Shown here: piece by piece, positions 53,791-62,396 of the stretch
Position numbering within the stretch: the first letter of the stretch is position 1
Layout: every line of letters begins with the position of its first letter
Assembly: GCF_001672975.1 (NCBI RefSeq)
Contig: NZ_LZKU01000168.1
Span: forward strand, 1 to 64,000
Reading direction: 5' to 3'
DNA: 64,000 bases
Origin: Mycobacterium sp. 1465703.0
GTDB taxonomy: Bacteria; Actinomycetota; Actinomycetes; Mycobacteriales; Mycobacteriaceae
Program-made: the position numbers and the translations under genes
The notes under the pieces: generated by a model
What the model was told of the DNA's origin: nothing
Databases searched by the model: none
The model's input: only the letters and a program-made list of their open reading frames with translations

Positions 53791-54102
53791 CTAGATCACT
53801 CCATTACGGCGGCGCAGCTTGTGCGCCAGCAACTTCTCGATGGCCGCATCAAGATCTCGGGGGGTCGGAACCTCCGCGGAAGGGGTATGCCCGGCGGCGA
53901 CGATCTCGTCGCGAATTTCCAGCAACGCCTTGAGGCAGGACACGTCGGCGGTCAGCAGGATTCCCTGTGCCAGGGTCTCAGCGTCGGTTTCCATCGCCTG
54001 TTCGCTCAACGCGACGCTGTGCATATATCCGCCGCGGCAAGAGCGGACGAGGATGTGCCCACTCGGGTGAACGGTGTCGAAAGCCGGATTCGCGTCGGTC
54101 AT
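53791..54102 (-). CDS. DUF2694 protein (Rv0028-like)
   Basis: A 103-residue protein with PAFDTVHPSGHILVRSCRGGYMHSVALSEQAMETDAETLAQGILLTADVSCLKALLEIRDEI. Family members accompany ESX-linked genes (e.g. Rv0028). ATG 54102 overlaps the upstream stop (ATGA). Function unknown; a chaperone-like partner of the neighbouring EspC-like protein is conceivable. Confidence 0.8.
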   Translation of the reverse strand: MTDANPAFDTVHPSGHILVRSCRGGYMHSVALSEQAMETDAETLAQGILLTADVSCLKALLEIRDEIVAAGHTPSAEVPTPRDLDAAIEKLLAHKLRRRNGVI

Positions 54103-54416
54103 CGACCGCGGTCGACGATGTCGCCGAACTTACCGGCCGCCTCCTGCTCGTGCTGTTCCCACATCGTCGCCGAAACGGTCAGTTTGTCGGCCAAATCGGC
54201 GTGGTCAGCGGCTTGCTGCTCATAACACTGACGCCGCAGTTCCAGCAGTTCGCGGCCCGCGTCGCGAAGTTCACTGAAGATCGGCCCGAGCGAATCCAGG
54301 CTCTCTTGGATCGCGGCGTGCGACGACGGGACGGTACGCAGATACTCCGAGGTGTCCTGGTGGTGCGCGGCAGCCTGACGTAGGTGCGCGGGCACTACAT
54401 GAATCGAATCTGCCAT
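54099..54416 (-). CDS. EspC-like DUF2580 small protein (Rv0027-like)
   Basis: A 105-residue all-helical protein: MADSIHVVPAHLRQAAAHHQDTSEYLRTVPSSHAAIQESLDSLGPIFSELRDAGRELLELRRQC. Length equals Rv0027. It is of the DUF2580/ESX-1 secretion-associated type, proteins of the WxG-like hairpin class that are secreted in pairs. I see no unambiguous YxxxD/E signal at its end. ATG 54416 is chosen over 54461. Confidence 0.82.
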   Translation of the reverse strand: MADSIHVVPAHLRQAAAHHQDTSEYLRTVPSSHAAIQESLDSLGPIFSELRDAGRELLELRRQCYEQQAADHADLADKLTVSATMWEQHEQEAAGKFGDIVDRGR

Positions 54417-54466
54417 CCGCTGTCTCCTGTGTGCGACCGCCGGTTCCGCCGGCGGATTCATTTTTG

Positions 54467-55999
54467 TCAGGTGGTCGACGAGCTCGCCGGCCGGGTGGGT
54501 GTCGGTGGGTCGGGCTTAGCCGGCGTCGTAGCTGACGCGGTCGGCGCCGGCGGATGCTCCCAGCCTAGGAAGCTCGGCCCGCTCACGGTGGCGATGTGTT
54601 GAATTTGGCCATCCAGAAGCGCCTTGCCCGGGCTGAGGGCGAGCGCGTGCCGATCGGTGAACATACCGATATCGCCGGGGGACACCTGCGGCGAGTCGAT
54701 GGGGTTTGGGACCGCCGTTCCCGGTGGGGGAATGGTCATTCCCTGCTGCTGGAAGGCCTCCGCTATCGGGGTGCCGCCGACGGCGGCGGTGATCGCCGCC
54801 GCCAACTGTGGACTGGCCGCAGTCACCGTTTCCCCGTCGGGCAGCGTCACCGGTGTCGGACCGCCCGCCGGCTCTTCGGACGGCACGCCCTGTGGGTCGT
54901 TGTCCTTGTCACCCGGCTCGTTGGAAGCGTCTTGTGCGCTCGGGTCTTGGTCGTCCGGCAGCTCCTCGTCGACCAGATCACCTGAGCCCGGATCTGCCCG
55001 GTCGTCATTTTGTCGCCCAGAAAGCGGCAGACCTTCCCAACCGGTGGTGGACGCAGGCAGCGAGCCCAGCCCCGGGAGCGACCCCCCACCGAAGGTGGGC
55101 ATCGTGGGCGCCATCGGTTGCGGCGTCAGCGGCATCGCGCCGCCCGCGGCCGGCCCCGAGGCATCCGCGGGCAGCAGTCCATCGTCGTCGCCCAGCAAAG
55201 AATCCAGCAGCGGATCCCATCCGGGGTCAAGATCGTCGATCGGCTGGTCGGCCCCGGGTGTATCACCTACGGGTACCGCGGCTCGCGCCTGTTCGCCTGG
55301 CGCCTTCGGTTCGCCTTTGGAGGCGTCATAGAGCGACGTCCAAGCGGCCATCAGCGCTGACTTCGACGTGTCATCCAAGCTGGCGTTCAGGACAACCTCG
55401 CGAATGTCTCGGAGCTTGCCGATGAGAAACCGCTGGAAGTCACGCGCTCCCGCCGGGGTGTCCAGGTCTGACCTGGCCCGGACCGCGGCCTCGGTTTCGT
55501 GCTGCAACTTGGTGAGGGCTTCTCTGCCGTCAACCGCCCGCAAGTGCGCGTTCAGGATGGCCGAGACGACCTGCATGTCCAGTTGCGAGCTCGCCGAGTT
55601 CTGTTGCGCCAGAGCGGCTTCAGCGTTCGCGATGGCATCTGCCGCAGCACCCGTTTCACCATCCGGCGGTGGCGTGGTCTCTGTGCCCGGCTGGCTCGGG
55701 GATGGGCCTGCTGGGTTTCCGGCACCGAAGACGTCGGCGTGCTGCTGGCGGATCTTGCGCAGGATTACCTCGAGCTGTTCGCGTGGGGCGGTGGGGGTGA
55801 TGACGGCGTTCACTTCGCTCGGCGCCAATCCCGTCTGCCATGCGTTCGGGTCACCGGTGCGCTCTCGGACGTATTTGACCGCGGCTAGCACGTCGTCATA
55901 AACCGACATCAGCCGCGTGGCCTGCGCCGCTGCCCGAGCGGACCCGGCTGCGGGAAGTGACGCGACCTCTTCATGTTCGGCGACAGTACTCAGGCGCAT
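54467..55999 (-). CDS. Large ESX-associated protein with DUF4226 domain (Rv0026-like)
   Basis: A 510-residue protein. Residues about 30-95 (YDDVLAAVKYVRERTGDPNAWQTGLAPSEVNAVITP) form a first helical domain. A DUF4226-like helical region follows, including TPAGARDFQRFLIGKLRDIREVV. Next is a long acidic Pro/Gly linker, then a C-terminal block SPGDIGMFTDRHALALSPGKALLDGQIQHI with PSFLGWEHPP, seen in other ESX-linked proteins. ATG 55999 (MRLSTVAEHEE); a TTG four codons earlier is possible. Homologue of Rv0026; probably surface or secreted. Confidence 0.82.
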   Translation of the reverse strand: MRLSTVAEHEEVASLPAAGSARAAAQATRLMSVYDDVLAAVKYVRERTGDPNAWQTGLAPSEVNAVITPTAPREQLEVILRKIRQQHADVFGAGNPAGPSPSQPGTETTPPPDGETGAAADAIANAEAALAQQNSASSQLDMQVVSAILNAHLRAVDGREALTKLQHETEAAVRARSDLDTPAGARDFQRFLIGKLRDIREVVLNASLDDTSKSALMAAWTSLYDASKGEPKAPGEQARAAVPVGDTPGADQPIDDLDPGWDPLLDSLLGDDDGLLPADASGPAAGGAMPLTPQPMAPTMPTFGGGSLPGLGSLPASTTGWEGLPLSGRQNDDRADPGSGDLVDEELPDDQDPSAQDASNEPGDKDNDPQGVPSEEPAGGPTPVTLPDGETVTAASPQLAAAITAAVGGTPIAEAFQQQGMTIPPPGTAVPNPIDSPQVSPGDIGMFTDRHALALSPGKALLDGQIQHIATVSGPSFLGWEHPPAPTASATTPAKPDPPTPTRPASSSTT

Positions 56000-56044
56000 A
56001 GCTGGCGACAATTCACTGCGTTACACCATGTGGACTAGTTCTGG

Positions 56045-56407
56045 CTAGCCGCTGTCGGCGGCGTACTGGGCCCGAAGGTTCTCCAACACAACCCTTTTCG
56101 CATGACCGAATTCACGGGCGTCGGCCACGACCGTCGTGATCTCACGTTGCTTGGCCACCAGAAACTTCTGAAACTCGCGCGCGCCCATCGGCGTATCCAG
56201 CGCGAGGTCCGCCTGATTCAGGGTGGCGCGATCGATCTGCTCGGCGATGGCATCGAGTCGTCTGACGCCTTCGCGCGCTGCCTCGTGAGCGCTGGTCAGC
56301 ACTTCGGTCAGCACGCGGTCGGCTTCGGACGCGGCACCGTGCTGACTCGCCAGCGCGGACCGCCGCGCCTCGACGGCTTCTAACGAGGGTCCGGGTTGTT
56401 CCGGCAT
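56045..56407 (-). CDS. DUF4226 protein (Rv0025-like)
   Basis: A 120-residue all-helical protein, same length as Rv0025. The stretch [25 protein letters not shown] closely parallels LDTPAGARDFQRFLIGKLRDIREVV in the next gene, so the two share a domain. It lies between the NlpC/P60 and Rv0026-like genes. Function unknown; ESX-associated. Confidence 0.85.
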   Translation of the reverse strand: MPEQPGPSLEAVEARRSALASQHGAASEADRVLTEVLTSAHEAAREGVRRLDAIAEQIDRATLNQADLALDTPMGAREFQKFLVAKQREITTVVADAREFGHAKRVVLENLRAQYAADSG

Positions 56408-56455
56408 CGGCTCACCCTATTCGTCGTGCCCGCGCCGGCGGGCGAAGTTGGCTTG

Positions 56456-57274
56456 TCATATCGGTCGGCGTATCGCAACGTTGTTGCCCAGTCGGCTTAT
56501 TCGTACAGAGGCACCCGAATAGGGCGCTTCCACAACCAGATTGTTCCCGATGGCGAGCTGGACATGGCCGGCGTGTGGAAAGACCAGATCGCCGGGCCGG
56601 ACCTGGGCACGGGGCACCGGGATGCCGTCGTTGATCTGCTGATAGGTGGTGCGCGCCAAGTGAATACCGGCCTGCGCATAGCTCCACTGAACCAGCCCAG
56701 AGCAGTCGAACTGGTCGGGGCCGGTCGCGCCCCAGACGTAAGGCCGGCCCAGCCGGGACAATGCGGCGCGCACCGCCAGCGCGGCACGCTCGTTCGGGAA
56801 TGCCCCGAGCCGACCGCTGCGCCGGAGCCGATATCCCAAGGCCAGCAGTTCCGCGTGCCGCCGTCGCGCCCGTAAACGGGCTGATAACACATGGGTACGT
56901 TGCGTCCGCAGACGCACCGCGCGGCGCCGCATCGCCTCTCGCTGGGCCATCGGCGTCGTCGGGACATGGGCGGCATCGGCGTGGGCCGCATCCAGGACGC
57001 TTCGGGTCAGGTCGTGAGCCTGTGCTCGATCGCGATGGGCGCCGGCGATGATGTCGGTGGCCGCGGCGTCGGTACCCGCCGCCGCCGTGAGGCGTTGCCG
57101 GCTGTGATTGACCGCCAGTTGATAACCGCGGTGCGCCATTCCGCTGTTCAGCCGCCCTGCCCGCTGCAGCATGTCGCGATAGTGACCGGTGCCCGCGTCG
57201 AGGGCCGGCGCCTGCGTACTGCCGGCGAAAAGTTGATGGGCGCGGCTCAACGCCTCGACTTCGGTTTGGCTCAC
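56456..57274 (-). CDS. NlpC/P60 peptidoglycan hydrolase (Rv0024-like)
   Basis: A 272-residue protein with an N-terminal helical region and a C-terminal NlpC/P60 domain: LSRLGRPYVWGATGPDQFDCSGLVQWSYAQAG (catalytic Cys), RPGDLVFPHAGHVQLAIGNNLVVEAP (catalytic His). It cuts peptide stems of peptidoglycan. No signal peptide is visible, so export probably relies on another route, possibly ESX as the context suggests. GTG 57274 overlaps the regulator stop (GTGA); the frame open to 57622 is antisense-like and discarded. Confidence 0.88.
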   Translation of the reverse strand: MSQTEVEALSRAHQLFAGSTQAPALDAGTGHYRDMLQRAGRLNSGMAHRGYQLAVNHSRQRLTAAAGTDAAATDIIAGAHRDRAQAHDLTRSVLDAAHADAAHVPTTPMAQREAMRRRAVRLRTQRTHVLSARLRARRRHAELLALGYRLRRSGRLGAFPNERAALAVRAALSRLGRPYVWGATGPDQFDCSGLVQWSYAQAGIHLARTTYQQINDGIPVPRAQVRPGDLVFPHAGHVQLAIGNNLVVEAPYSGASVRISRLGNNVAIRRPI

Positions 57275-58053
57275 GATGCCCCCTCGTCGTCGAGGTGTGC
57301 ATCGTGTTGGCCCGATTCGACGTCCTCGGTGAAGGCGCGCACGCGGGGGAGCGCGCCCGGTGCGATCACTCCCCGGTTGCGGATGTCCCACATCTCGTCG
57401 ACGTCGACGCCGATCAGCGCGGCGATGATCGTCTCCGGTAACGACGACTGCGCGCACGCCCGGTCGAAGCGGGCGCCCAGGCTGCTGGGCATGCGCTTCA
57501 ACAACTCCATGCGCGTCGCCTCCAGCGCCTGCAGATGTTCCATCAGGCGACCGGTGGAGTCGCCGCCGGCGTTCACGGCCACCCGCCACGAGCTGGCGGC
57601 AAGCATCTCGGCCTTCACGCATTGCGCGATCACAGACAGAATATACGTCTCATATTCGTTTGATGTCGTCGGCGGCAGTCGATCGATGACAGATTTGAGG
57701 GCGTCGAGCTGTGCTTCGGCATAGCCTTCCAGCACGTCGGTGTCGCTGTGGCGGTCGACCACCACCGGTCCGCTGCGCCTTGCAGGCATCGGTGCCGGCG
57801 GTTGCGCGGCCATCAGACGGGCCAGTTCGGCGTCCGGATCGGCCGCCACCAGTAGCCGCGAGTAGGTGCCGGGCGGCAAGCCGAGGCCGTTTTCGATCTT
57901 CTGAACTGTGCTTTTGTGCGGTTTGCGCGCACCGCGTTCGAGAAAGCTCAGTCCCATGATGCTGACGCCGGTCGCGGCGGCGAGGTCGGCTAGTGACCAA
58001 TCGCGCGATTCGCGCAACGCGCGGATGGCTGCGCCCGCCGACTCACGGCTCAC
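57271..58053 (-). CDS. XRE-type transcriptional regulator (Rv0023-like)
   Basis: A 260-residue protein with an N-terminal helix-turn-helix (AAIRALRESRDWSLADLAAATGVSIMGLSFLERGARKPHKSTVQKIENGLGLPPGTYSRLL) and a helical C-terminal domain of about 170 residues. Homologue of Rv0023. It starts at GTG 58053, divergent from whiB5 with a 144-bp shared promoter region, and leads the minus-strand ESX-associated block, which it may control. Confidence 0.88.
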   Translation of the reverse strand: MSRESAGAAIRALRESRDWSLADLAAATGVSIMGLSFLERGARKPHKSTVQKIENGLGLPPGTYSRLLVAADPDAELARLMAAQPPAPMPARRSGPVVVDRHSDTDVLEGYAEAQLDALKSVIDRLPPTTSNEYETYILSVIAQCVKAEMLAASSWRVAVNAGGDSTGRLMEHLQALEATRMELLKRMPSSLGARFDRACAQSSLPETIIAALIGVDVDEMWDIRNRGVIAPGALPRVRAFTEDVESGQHDAHLDDEGAS

Positions 58054-58197
58054 CGCACGCTCCGGCCATAGGCCGGATATTACACAGCCACTGGTCCAGT
58101 TACGGGAATATACGTTTTTATCGTCGTTTCTCTTGCGTCCGCCGGACGTCTATGTATACGCTTCTGCCTACGTTTCACGCTCGACAAGGAGACCGAC
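58054..58197. promoter_or_regulatory. Divergent promoter region, Rv0023-like regulator / whiB5
   Basis: An AT-richer 144-bp spacer. GAATATACGT at 58106-58115 recurs exactly at 57639-57648 inside the regulator gene, and GTATACG occurs again near 58154-58160 as a possible whiB5 -10 element. AAGGAG precedes the whiB5 ATG. Confidence 0.4.
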
Positions 58198-58614
58198 ATG
58201 GGACACCCCTGCGCAGCCAACCCGGAACTATGGTTCGGCTACCCCGATGACGACGGCGGTGACGGCGCCGCCAAGGCCCGCGCATACGAGCGGTCGGCCA
58301 CCGAGGCGCGGATCCAGTGCCTGCGCCGCTGCCCGCTGGCGCAACAGCGCCGTTGCGCCGCGCATGCCATTGCGCACCGCGAGGAATACGGCGTGTGGGC
58401 CGGCGTGAAGCTGCCCGGCGGTCAGTACCGTAAGCGTGACCAGCTCGCGCATGCCCACGACGTTCTGCGACGTATCGCCTCCGGTGAGATCAATGCCCGG
58501 CAACTGCCCGAGAATGCGGCTTTGCTGGCACGCCACGAACACGAGACCGTCGCGGTGGCCGCAGTCGTGCTGCACATGCCGCTGGCGCAAGTCAAACCCC
58601 GTTCGGCTGCCTGA
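58198..58614 (+). CDS. whiB5: WhiB-family iron-sulfur regulator WhiB5
   Basis: A 138-residue WhiB protein that matches Rv0022c in start (MGHPCAANPELWFGYPDDDG) and core. Four cysteines (Cys5, CLRRC, RRC) would hold a 4Fe-4S cluster with the atypical CX3C/CX7C spacing of WhiB5; EYGVWAGVKLPGG is the G(V/I)WGG-type turn followed by basic residues for DNA binding. In M. tuberculosis WhiB5 affects virulence and secretion gene expression, which fits its place beside an ESX-associated block. Confidence 0.93.
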   Translation: MGHPCAANPELWFGYPDDDGGDGAAKARAYERSATEARIQCLRRCPLAQQRRCAAHAIAHREEYGVWAGVKLPGGQYRKRDQLAHAHDVLRRIASGEINARQLPENAALLARHEHETVAVAAVVLHMPLAQVKPRSAA

Positions 58615-58707
58615 CATTTCGTTCAATTGCTGGTTGGCAGTTTGCTGAGGCAGTCAACGGGGTAGTCCGGGTCGGCAAGACCAGTCTGTCGACCCAGAGG
58701 CGCAACC

Positions 58708-60090
58708 ATGACGTTCGACCTGACCCCGACGGCAGCACAACACGACCTTGCCCGGCGCACGCACGAGTTCGCCGAACAATGCATCCGCCCAGTCGCGCTC
58801 GAGTATGACCAGCGACAAGAGTTTCCCTGGCCGGTGCTCGAGGAAGCGGCCCAGCGCGGCTTCTACAGCCCTTTGTTCTATCGCGACCTGATCGGTGATC
58901 CGACCGGCATCTCGCTACCGATGTTCATGGAGGAGCTGTTCTGGGGCTGCGCCGGGATCGGCTTGGCCATCGTCATGCCGGCGCTGGCACTGTCGGCAAT
59001 CGGCCAGGCGGCTTCGCCGGAGCAAATGCTGGAGTGGGCGCCCGAATGTTTCGGCACGCCAGGAGATCTCAAGTTAGCTGCGCTGGCCATCTCAGAGCCC
59101 GAGGGTGGCAGCGACGTACGGAACCTGCGCACGCATGCGCGACGCGACGGTGATGACTGGATCATCGACGGCCACAAGATGTGGATCGGCAACGGCGGCA
59201 TCGCCAATGTGCACGTGGTCAACGCGGTGGTCGACGAGGAACTCGGCCACCGTGGCCAAGCACTGTTCGTAGTGCCGGGCGGAACACCCGGGCTCAAGAT
59301 GCTGCGCAAACTCGACAAGCTCGGCTGCCGAGCCTCTCATACCGCCGAGCTCCTCTTCGAAGGTGTACGCGTACCGGGAGCCAATCTGCTTGGCGGGCAA
59401 GAAAAGCTCGACCACAAACTGGCCAAGGCCAGGGAGGTGGTGGCTGGCGGAAAACGCTCCGGCTCAGCGACATTGGGCACCTTCGAGCAGACCCGTCCTA
59501 TGGTCGCCGCCCAGGCTATCGGTATCGCGCGGGCGGCGCTGGAGTACGCCACCGCCTACGCCACCGAGCGCGAAGCCTTCGGCGGGCCCATCATCGACAA
59601 CCAGGGCATCGCGTTCCCCCTGGCCGAACTGGCCACCCAGATCGACGCCGCTCGGCTGCTCACCTGGCGTGCGTCGTGGATGGCGGCCAACAACGTTCCC
59701 TTCGAACGGGGCGAGGGTTCGATGTCGAAGATGGCCGCCAGCGAGGTCGCGGTCAAGGCCACCGAGCGCGCTATCCAGACCATGGGCGGCTGGGGCTACA
59801 TCACCGATCATCCAGTGGAGAAGTGGTATCGGGATGCCAAGCTGTACACCATCTTTGAAGGAACCAGCGAGATCCAGCGGATGGTCATCTCCAACGCGCT
59901 CGGTGCTGCCGTCGATACTCCGCCGCTGCATGTGGTGCTCGAGCCGTCGGGGGGCCCGCTGAATCGAGTTTTCGGTCGGGGCACTCCGCTGCGGTCCCGT
60001 GCCGCCGACAGCGCCATGTCGCTGAAGGATCGCGTGCCCGAGCCTGTCATGCGGCTGGCCATGAAGGTGCTGCAGCCGCCGCGCAAGTAA
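58708..60090 (+). CDS. Acyl-CoA dehydrogenase
   Basis: A 460-residue FAD enzyme of fatty-acid beta-oxidation type (FadE). Signature blocks: LAALAISEPEGGSDVRNLRTHARRDGDDWIIDGHKMWIGNGGIA (FAD/substrate site), QTMGGWGYITDHPVEKWYRDAKLYTIFEGTSEIQR with the catalytic Glu in FEGT. About 60 residues longer than the usual 380-400 because of a C-terminal tail. Substrate unknown. ATG 58708; monocistronic or leading pirin 63 bp downstream. Confidence 0.9.
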   Translation: MTFDLTPTAAQHDLARRTHEFAEQCIRPVALEYDQRQEFPWPVLEEAAQRGFYSPLFYRDLIGDPTGISLPMFMEELFWGCAGIGLAIVMPALALSAIGQAASPEQMLEWAPECFGTPGDLKLAALAISEPEGGSDVRNLRTHARRDGDDWIIDGHKMWIGNGGIANVHVVNAVVDEELGHRGQALFVVPGGTPGLKMLRKLDKLGCRASHTAELLFEGVRVPGANLLGGQEKLDHKLAKAREVVAGGKRSGSATLGTFEQTRPMVAAQAIGIARAALEYATAYATEREAFGGPIIDNQGIAFPLAELATQIDAARLLTWRASWMAANNVPFERGEGSMSKMAASEVAVKATERAIQTMGGWGYITDHPVEKWYRDAKLYTIFEGTSEIQRMVISNALGAAVDTPPLHVVLEPSGGPLNRVFGRGTPLRSRAADSAMSLKDRVPEPVMRLAMKVLQPPRK

Positions 60091-60153
60091 ACACGGCCGG
60101 GGGTACGGTCGCGGATGACGGCGCTGTAGCCGGGCCCGCGACGGAGGTGAACG

Positions 60154-61149
60154 ATGAGCAACCTGGAAGCGGCGCCGGCCGAAGTCGCCTGCGCTGCTTC
60201 ACAAGAACTGGTTGCCTCGCCGGGGGTAGAAGTGCTGCGGCCGCGAGAAGTTCCCTTGGGCGGCCCTAGGGGTATCCGGGTGCAACGCGTACTTCCGCAA
60301 GGACAGCGCTCCCTCGTGGGTGCGTGGTGTTTCATCGATCACTACGGCCCGGTCGTGGCCAGGATGGATGTCCCGCCGCATCCCCACACGGGACTACAAA
60401 CCGTCAGCTGGTTGTTCAGCGGAGAAGTGGAACACCGCGACAGCGCCGGGGTATACGCGGCCATTCGGCCCGGCGAGCTGAATCTGATGACCGCCGGAGC
60501 TGGAATCTGCCACTCCGAGGTCTCGGTTGATTCGGGAACCGTATTGCACGGTGTACAGCTGTGGGTCGCGCTACCCGCCTCCGACCGCAATACCGCGCGC
60601 GGCTTCGCCCATCACACACCGGCACCCCTTTCCCTACCCGGGGCCGAGGCCCGCGTCTTTCTCGGTGAGCTGGCCGGGACCCGGTCGCCGGTGCCGACGT
60701 TCACACCATTACTCGGCGCCCAGATCGACCTCGACGCGAATGCCACACTGGACATCGATATGGACCAGGGTTTCGAACACGGGGTGTTCTGTGATTCAGG
60801 TGCCGTCCAGGTCGACGGAACAGCTCTGGCGCCCGCCGAATTGGCCTATCGAAGTGCCGGCTCGACCAAGCTGCGGCTGCGCAATGTGGGGGAGAGACCC
60901 GCGCGGGTGCTGTTGCTCGGCGGCACGCCGTTCTCCGAAGAGTTGGTGATGTGGTGGAACTTCGTCGGGCGAAGCCACGAAGACATCGTCAACTACCGCC
61001 GATTGTGGGAAGACGCCGACGACCGATTCGGCGCCGTCCGGGGATACCGGGGAGTGCTCAGCCGGCTGCCCGCCCCACCGCTGCCGACCACTCGGCTGCG
61101 GCCTCGACCTACACCGCAAAAGAAGGGAAGCACAGATGACAACCGATAA
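60154..61149 (+). CDS. Pirin family protein
   Basis: A 331-residue bicupin. Metal ligands sit in VPPHPHTGLQTVSWLFSGEVEHRDS and GELNLMTAGAGICHSE; DHYGPV and LHGVQLWVALP are typical. Bacterial pirins act as quercetinase-like dioxygenases or redox regulators. An odd Pro-rich C-terminal tail (LPAPPLPTTRLRPRPTPQ) reaches into the next gene, with 14 bp overlap. Confidence 0.9.
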   Translation: MSNLEAAPAEVACAASQELVASPGVEVLRPREVPLGGPRGIRVQRVLPQGQRSLVGAWCFIDHYGPVVARMDVPPHPHTGLQTVSWLFSGEVEHRDSAGVYAAIRPGELNLMTAGAGICHSEVSVDSGTVLHGVQLWVALPASDRNTARGFAHHTPAPLSLPGAEARVFLGELAGTRSPVPTFTPLLGAQIDLDANATLDIDMDQGFEHGVFCDSGAVQVDGTALAPAELAYRSAGSTKLRLRNVGERPARVLLLGGTPFSEELVMWWNFVGRSHEDIVNYRRLWEDADDRFGAVRGYRGVLSRLPAPPLPTTRLRPRPTPQKKGSTDDNR

Positions 61150-61465
61150 GACCGGCGCGGAAACGACGGTTAGCCTTCAGGACGGCAAGTACACGATCGC
61201 CGTCGAGGGTAAGACTGTCGGACTGGCCGATTTCGCCGACCGCGGCGATCAGCGCGTGTTCTACCACACCGAAATCGATCCGGCGTTTGGCGGACGCGGG
61301 CTGGCCAGCATCCTTGTCGAGCAAGCGCTGAACGAGGCGCGGGATGAGGGCAAGCGCATCGTTCCGGTGTGCTCGATGATCGGCACGGTGCTCAAGAAGC
61401 ATCCCGAGTTCGACGACATCACCGACCGCGTTACTCCGGAGATTTTGCAGTGGGTGCGCTCGTAG
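61136..61465 (+). CDS. Small GNAT-like N-acetyltransferase (YidJ/COG2388 type)
   Basis: A 109-residue single-domain acetyltransferase-like protein: VFYHTEIDPAFGGRGLASILVEQALNEARDEGKRIVPVCSMIGTVLKKHPEF, where FGGRGLAS is the acetyl-CoA loop and KRIVPVCSMI the next strand. Substrate unknown. Overlaps the pirin gene and is translated with it. Confidence 0.88.
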   Translation: MTTDKTGAETTVSLQDGKYTIAVEGKTVGLADFADRGDQRVFYHTEIDPAFGGRGLASILVEQALNEARDEGKRIVPVCSMIGTVLKKHPEFDDITDRVTPEILQWVRS

Positions 61466-61516
61466 CGCGAAGCCCCGCGGACTTGGCCCCGAATCAACGA
61501 TCTGTATCCCAGAATT

Positions 61517-61922
61517 TCAGCGGACCGAATATTTGTTCGCAAGTTCTTTCGCAAGCGCTTCGAGTTCTTCTCGCGAGCAGTCCGCTCCTGGACCGGTCAG
61601 CAGTTCCTCGATGCGCTCCAGGTTGTCGCTAATCCAAGCTGCGGTCGCATCCGGCGATGCATAGTTTGTCTCTTCATAGTTATCGAGGTACTGACGAATG
61701 AGGGTCACTCGGAGCCACCGCCCGGGTGAGTTGAAAACTGCGTTGGCGCGACCCCGAACTCAAGGCAACCCCTGTTGTTCGCCAAGTCATGGTTGGACCG
61801 GTGAGCGTCAGGCCAGCGTCGATTATTGCCACTCCCGAAGTCGTTGAATCGGTAATGCGGTAGCGGGCGTCCAGATACAGAAAACCGAAGTGTTTGATGA
61901 AAAATTCCAATAATGTTTTCAT
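61517..61922 (-). pseudogene. Frameshifted second copy of the immunity-like gene
   Basis: Three reading frames together match the intact gene at 61962-62396. Frame one: MKTLLEFFIKHFGFLYLDAR YRITDS (61922 on). Frame two: EFGVAPTQFST, like QISIAPTRLAT. Frame three: WLRVTLIRQYLDNYEETNY, like WFWVSLIKQYIDKEPAISY, running to the stop at 61517 with ISDNLERIEELLTGPGA. Two shifts are therefore needed to read through. GC content is lower than in neighbours. A remnant or orphan immunity gene is the best reading; programmed frameshifting or assembly errors are less likely. Confidence 0.75.
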
Positions 61923-61961
61923 CGTGGCCCACCTTTCATGTGGCGTCCGGCCCTGAAGGGG

Positions 61962-62396
61962 CTAGCTGAGCCCCTGCTCTTTCCGCCACTGAGACCAATA
62001 TTTATCGGCGTTAGCCCGTCGTAACGTCTTTAGTTCATCACATACGGTTTCCAGCGCAGACGGATCCGAGAACAGTTGCTCTACGCGCGGCGCGTTCTGA
62101 CGGATCCAGTCGATCTCATCGAGAGCCGACAGATAGCTAATTGCGGGTTCCTTGTCTATGTATTGCTTAATGAGTGAAACCCAGAACCAGTTTCGCGCCG
62201 TCGCAAGACGTGTGGGTGCGATCGAGATCTGCATTTGGCCTCTGTCGTTGGCTAGCAGCCACGTAAGGATCGGTCCGCTCACGGTCAATGAAGCGTTTAT
62301 CGCGTCGCTTTCTGTTTTCGAATCCGTGATTCGGTAGCGAGGATCGAGGTACAGAAACGCAAAGTTCTTTAGGTAGAACTCTAAGAGGGTTTTCAT
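61962..62396 (-). CDS. Putative immunity protein for the adjacent toxin
   Basis: A 144-residue soluble protein, MKTLLEFYLKNFAFLYLDPR followed by YRITDSKTESDAINASLTVSG and ending SQWRKEQGLS. I do not recognise the family, but three features fit an immunity gene: it starts inside the stop codon of a large toxin-like gene (ATGA), it has a decayed duplicate directly downstream, and its GC content is lower than average. No signal peptide is visible, so it would act in the cytoplasm, binding the C-terminal toxin domain. Function is inference. Confidence 0.7.
   Translation of the reverse strand: MKTLLEFYLKNFAFLYLDPRYRITDSKTESDAINASLTVSGPILTWLLANDRGQMQISIAPTRLATARNWFWVSLIKQYIDKEPAISYLSALDEIDWIRQNAPRVEQLFSDPSALETVCDELKTLRRANADKYWSQWRKEQGLS

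Noticed and set aside
57275-57622. Extended N-terminus for the NlpC/P60 protein up to 57622
   Set aside because: Runs through the XRE regulator in another frame and is Arg-rich nonsense; GTG 57274 with a GTGA overlap is the natural start.
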